A DNA stretch of 64,000 bases, from contig NW_026731670.1 in assembly GCF_028476545.1 (NCBI RefSeq), positions 521,501 through 585,500 on the forward strand, read 5' to 3'. Every line of letters begins with the position of its first letter. Positions within the stretch are counted from its first letter, which is position 1. This document shows, piece by piece, positions 61,161-64,000 of the stretch. The translations under genes and the position numbers were made by a program. The notes beneath the pieces are model-generated. The model had not been told where the DNA came from. It was given only the letters and a program-made list of their open reading frames with translations, and ran no database searches. Source of the stretch: Physella acuta. Lineage: Eukaryota; Mollusca; Gastropoda; Physidae.

Positions 61161-61296
61161 ATTGATCGTTAAGATTAATAAAATATATAAAAATAAGACC
61201 TAAACAAATTACATCAAATTATGCACTAAGACAGAATAATGATACATGTATAAGTGTAATGCAAACGTGTTATTTTCTATTGTTTAATTTAATTGT

Positions 61297-61315
61297 TTAA
61301 TTTATTTTGTTCCAG
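61297..61315 (+). other. Likely 3' splice acceptor before B5
   Basis: TTAATTTATTTTGTTCCAG ends 46 bases before the B5 ATG. Confidence 0.6.
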
Positions 61316-61361
61316 ATGTGAATAGCACCACGATACAAAAGTCGTAAAATAAGAGGATAAA

Positions 61362-62420
61362 ATGAATTTTAATAATAATAACATAACCCTTCTTTCAAAT
61401 GACACTCTCTGGTATGGGAGTGAAGGACAATACAAACTACCAGTGTACACTATTTCTGACGATGTGTTTTACATCATAGAGATGTTCTTCATCAGATTTC
61501 TTCTTGAACTTTTCAGTTTACTTGGAGTTCTAGGGAACAGCGGCACACTAATAATTTTAGTGTACAACGGGTTTTCTTCATCAACAAATGTTGCGCTCAC
61601 AGCTTTAGCAGCATCGGATTTGTTCTATTCAACAACAAACTTGCTCTTATTCATAAACAAATACATAGAACTGTTCAATATCTACACAGCCCAAACTGTA
61701 AAAATTATAACATATGTTTCTTTATACTATTTGAACCAGAGTTGTATAACAATCAGCATTGAACTGGTTTCAATTATAGCCTTTGAGCGAATGATTGCTG
61801 TGTGGTTTCCCTTCAGTGTAACCCGCATCATTACACCTTTTAGAATGACCTGTATTGTCATCACTGTTTATATTGTCATATTGCTTGTTTATTTACCATT
61901 TTTTATGGCGTACAAAATAACATGGACATTAGTATTTGGGACCAATATTACTGTAGCTAATGGGGTGGCAAGCGATTTCAATTTAAAAAATCGCAACTTC
62001 TATTTAGAATATCGTAAATATTTTTCTTCAATTATCACTTTATTTTTTCCTGCTGCTCTAATTGTCGTGAGTTCTGTGATGATAGTAATAAAACTAAATA
62101 TATCATCAAGAAATATAAAAAATATGTCTTCGACGAAGAAGGCATCAGAAAAGAGGAGAAATGATATGAAATCGATAAAAATAACTTTAACATTATGTGT
62201 CACTCTAGTCGTACTGGTTTTAATTCCTTCAAATACTTTTGATTATTTGTTTTCTTACGGCGACGCCAGTGTGTTCGATCTAAATACTATAAAAATAATT
62301 AATTGGGTTCTTTTTAATATTTACCAGCTCAATGCTTCACTTAATTTTATAATATATGTAACAATGAATAAAAAAATGTTGAGAACATATAAAAAATTAT
62401 TTTGTTGCAAAGTTAAATAA
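61362..62420 (+). CDS. Rhodopsin-like chemosensory-type GPCR, group B copy 5 (intact)
   Basis: A 352-residue intact receptor. The N-terminus (NNNNITLLSNDTLWYGSEG) has two sequons. TM1 has GVLGNSGTLIIL with Gly where the others have Ala. TM2 has AASDLFYS, TM3 ends FERMIAVWFPF, TM6 has CVTLVVLVLIPSN, TM7 has NASLNFIIY and the tail ends FCCKVK. Loop 2 diverges most (ITWTLVFGTNITVANGVASDFNLKN). The third loop (NISSRNIKNMSSTKKAS) matches B2 plus the extra Lys of B4. No loop 2 cysteine. It lies head to head with A5. Its third-receptor slot would fall near or beyond the right edge of the window. Confidence 0.93.
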   Translation: MNFNNNNITLLSNDTLWYGSEGQYKLPVYTISDDVFYIIEMFFIRFLLELFSLLGVLGNSGTLIILVYNGFSSSTNVALTALAASDLFYSTTNLLLFINKYIELFNIYTAQTVKIITYVSLYYLNQSCITISIELVSIIAFERMIAVWFPFSVTRIITPFRMTCIVITVYIVILLVYLPFFMAYKITWTLVFGTNITVANGVASDFNLKNRNFYLEYRKYFSSIITLFFPAALIVVSSVMIVIKLNISSRNIKNMSSTKKASEKRRNDMKSIKITLTLCVTLVVLVLIPSNTFDYLFSYGDASVFDLNTIKIINWVLFNIYQLNASLNFIIYVTMNKKMLRTYKKLFCCKVK

Positions 62421-62729
62421 ACATGGGCAATACTTTAAGAAGGTATTCCTAACTTACTAAAACTATTGTTGTAGACAACAATAGGCTTTGCTTTAAAAAC
62501 ATATTATCAACAGAGATAAACTATTAGTAATGAATTTGACCTACACGATGAAATAATTACAAATGTTATAAGCATGTGATTTAGTAAGCTGTAATGGAAT
62601 TTGTTGCAGCACATATAGACAACTATTTTAACATGAACTGTGTGGTCGCAGTATCGTAAGTAGGAAAAAGCCCCCCCCCCCCCCCGTCCTGAAATTATTT
62701 TTCCTCCCCACCCATGTAAATATATATAT

Positions 62730-62793
<64 letters not shown>

Positions 62794-64000
62794 TATTCAA
62801 ACCAGTTCCTAATTTTGTAATTTAACCTATTGCATCGCAAAGTATACCCATCGTAAGACAAACAATTCATACAAATACATGCTTTAAGTGATTTCTGGCC
62901 TGATATAAATAGAATCGTGTGTTTAATATAAATAAAAGTTAAGATTTGGTAAAAGTTAATTTGGAAAGTACAAAACTATTAAAAATAGCTTTTTGGTCAT
63001 CCGTAAAACTAGTAGTCAATTTAAAATTAGTCACTTTAAAGAGGAGCAATAAATCATGGAAGTGATTTGACGATTTGCCCATCTTTCACACTATAGCTCA
63101 TGTGGTTTTCTTTTCTATACAATAGTGTATGTTAGTTACTGTAGAACAAGCCTAAAAGCACATATGTTTGCAAAAATATCTTACTTTAAAAAAAAAAATC
63201 TGTCAGTAATATACAATTTTTAAAAATATAATACAACTCTTAGTAGTGTACAATAAAATGTAATTTGCTTAAAAGTGTATACAGTGTGCTATTATTGTTA
63301 TAGTTTTGATATTAAAAACAGTAATTTGCTAAGTTAATTAAACAAGATAAGGCAAAAATCCAATCATAAATCGTTTTTTAGTCACTTAATACAAGATTTA
63401 ACTCGATGTAAACAATGAATCTCGTGTGTTCATTACTAATTTCAATGTTTGCCAGCTGTCTCTTACAACTATCAACTAACTGTTAAACATCCTTCACAAG
63501 TAGGCCTATTAGAAAAAAGTGTCACAAGACGTAAATATCGTAACTAGCAAATGCGTGATTATCCCATTGTTATGGTAGACAAATGCTACAGTAAATAAAA
63601 TCATGCACGTGAATAATTGATGTTATATTGTAACTTGTATTTTTAAAAAAAAAATATTTTCAATTGCATTTTTATTTTAGAATTGTTATTTGTTTGCCTT
63701 CATATTCCAATTTAATTGCAGCTATGGCTTTAGCAAATTGCTAGTTATGGGAAGTATCAACTATGAAGGATTACGGGTAAATTACTAGTCAGTCTATACG
63801 TGTAATCTTTGATGGTGACTCAGAGTTTAAATATTTTTTTATACTAACCAATGCACATTTTATTTTAATAATTATATGGGTTTTTCCTATGACTCAGTAA
63901 AAAAAGACCGTATTAAAATATTAAAATAACAATCGGTAGGAAAAAATCCCAACATTTACCACACATAAAACGATCCAATCATTTCTTCTTTGTTGCCGAG
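62421..64000. other. 3' flank of B5
   Basis: No gene is visible. It matches the flanks of B3 and B4 in part, with a long C-run near 62665 and an (AT)n run at about 62718-62788. The match fades after about 63370. By analogy with modules 3 and 4 a C-type receptor could lie just past the window end. Confidence 0.6.
62718..62788. repeat. (AT)n microsatellite
   Basis: Alternating AT with a short ataggt interruption, inside the B5 3' flank. It is absent from the same place after B1, B3 and B4. Confidence 0.95.

Overview
The window looks like AT-rich nuclear DNA from a gastropod mollusc, most likely a heterobranch (pulmonate) snail such as a planorbid. This is inferred from the single-exon rhodopsin-like receptors, which resemble the large gastropod chemosensory-receptor families, from tRNA-derived SINEs of molluscan type, from runs of TCTAGATCTAGA-type sequence, and from abundant (AT)n, (GA)n and (CA)n tracts. 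No species-level call can be made by eye. No other protein family is convincingly present.

The window holds 13 seven-transmembrane receptor loci in five sequence groups, here called A to E. Six have intact reading frames: B1, B2, B4, B5, C1 and E. Seven are broken: A1 to A5, C2 and D. B3 is also interrupted, by one in-frame stop codon, so it is listed as a pseudogene candidate and brings the total to 14 loci.

The layout is a tandem segmental duplication. A module of about 11.3-12.6 kb recurs: an A-type receptor on the minus strand, 4.4-5.9 kb of intergenic DNA with an (AT)n tract and tRNA-derived SINEs, a B-type receptor on the plus strand, and in several modules a third plus-strand receptor (D in module 2, C in modules 3 and 4). 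Module 1 spans about 1-10560, module 2 about 17586-30170, module 3 about 30170-42020, module 4 about 42021-53740, and module 5 from 53741 to the window end. Between modules 1 and 2 lies a region with the single receptor E (14255-15256), flanked by dispersed repeats.

All five A copies are decayed. Of the five B copies, four are intact and one has a single stop. C1 is intact and its near-identical duplicate C2 has one frameshift. Residue patterns in the paralogues are mosaic, which suggests unequal exchange and gene conversion. The B, C, D and E start codons each follow a likely 3' splice acceptor by 18-55 bases, so transcripts probably carry a non-coding first exon with the whole coding sequence in the next exon.

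The receptors probably sit in sensory-cell membranes and signal through G proteins. They keep the TM1 Asn, TM2 Asp and an E-R-M version of the DRY motif, but replace NPxxY with N-F/V-x-x-Y and show no extracellular disulfide cysteine pair. Ligands cannot be read from the sequence.
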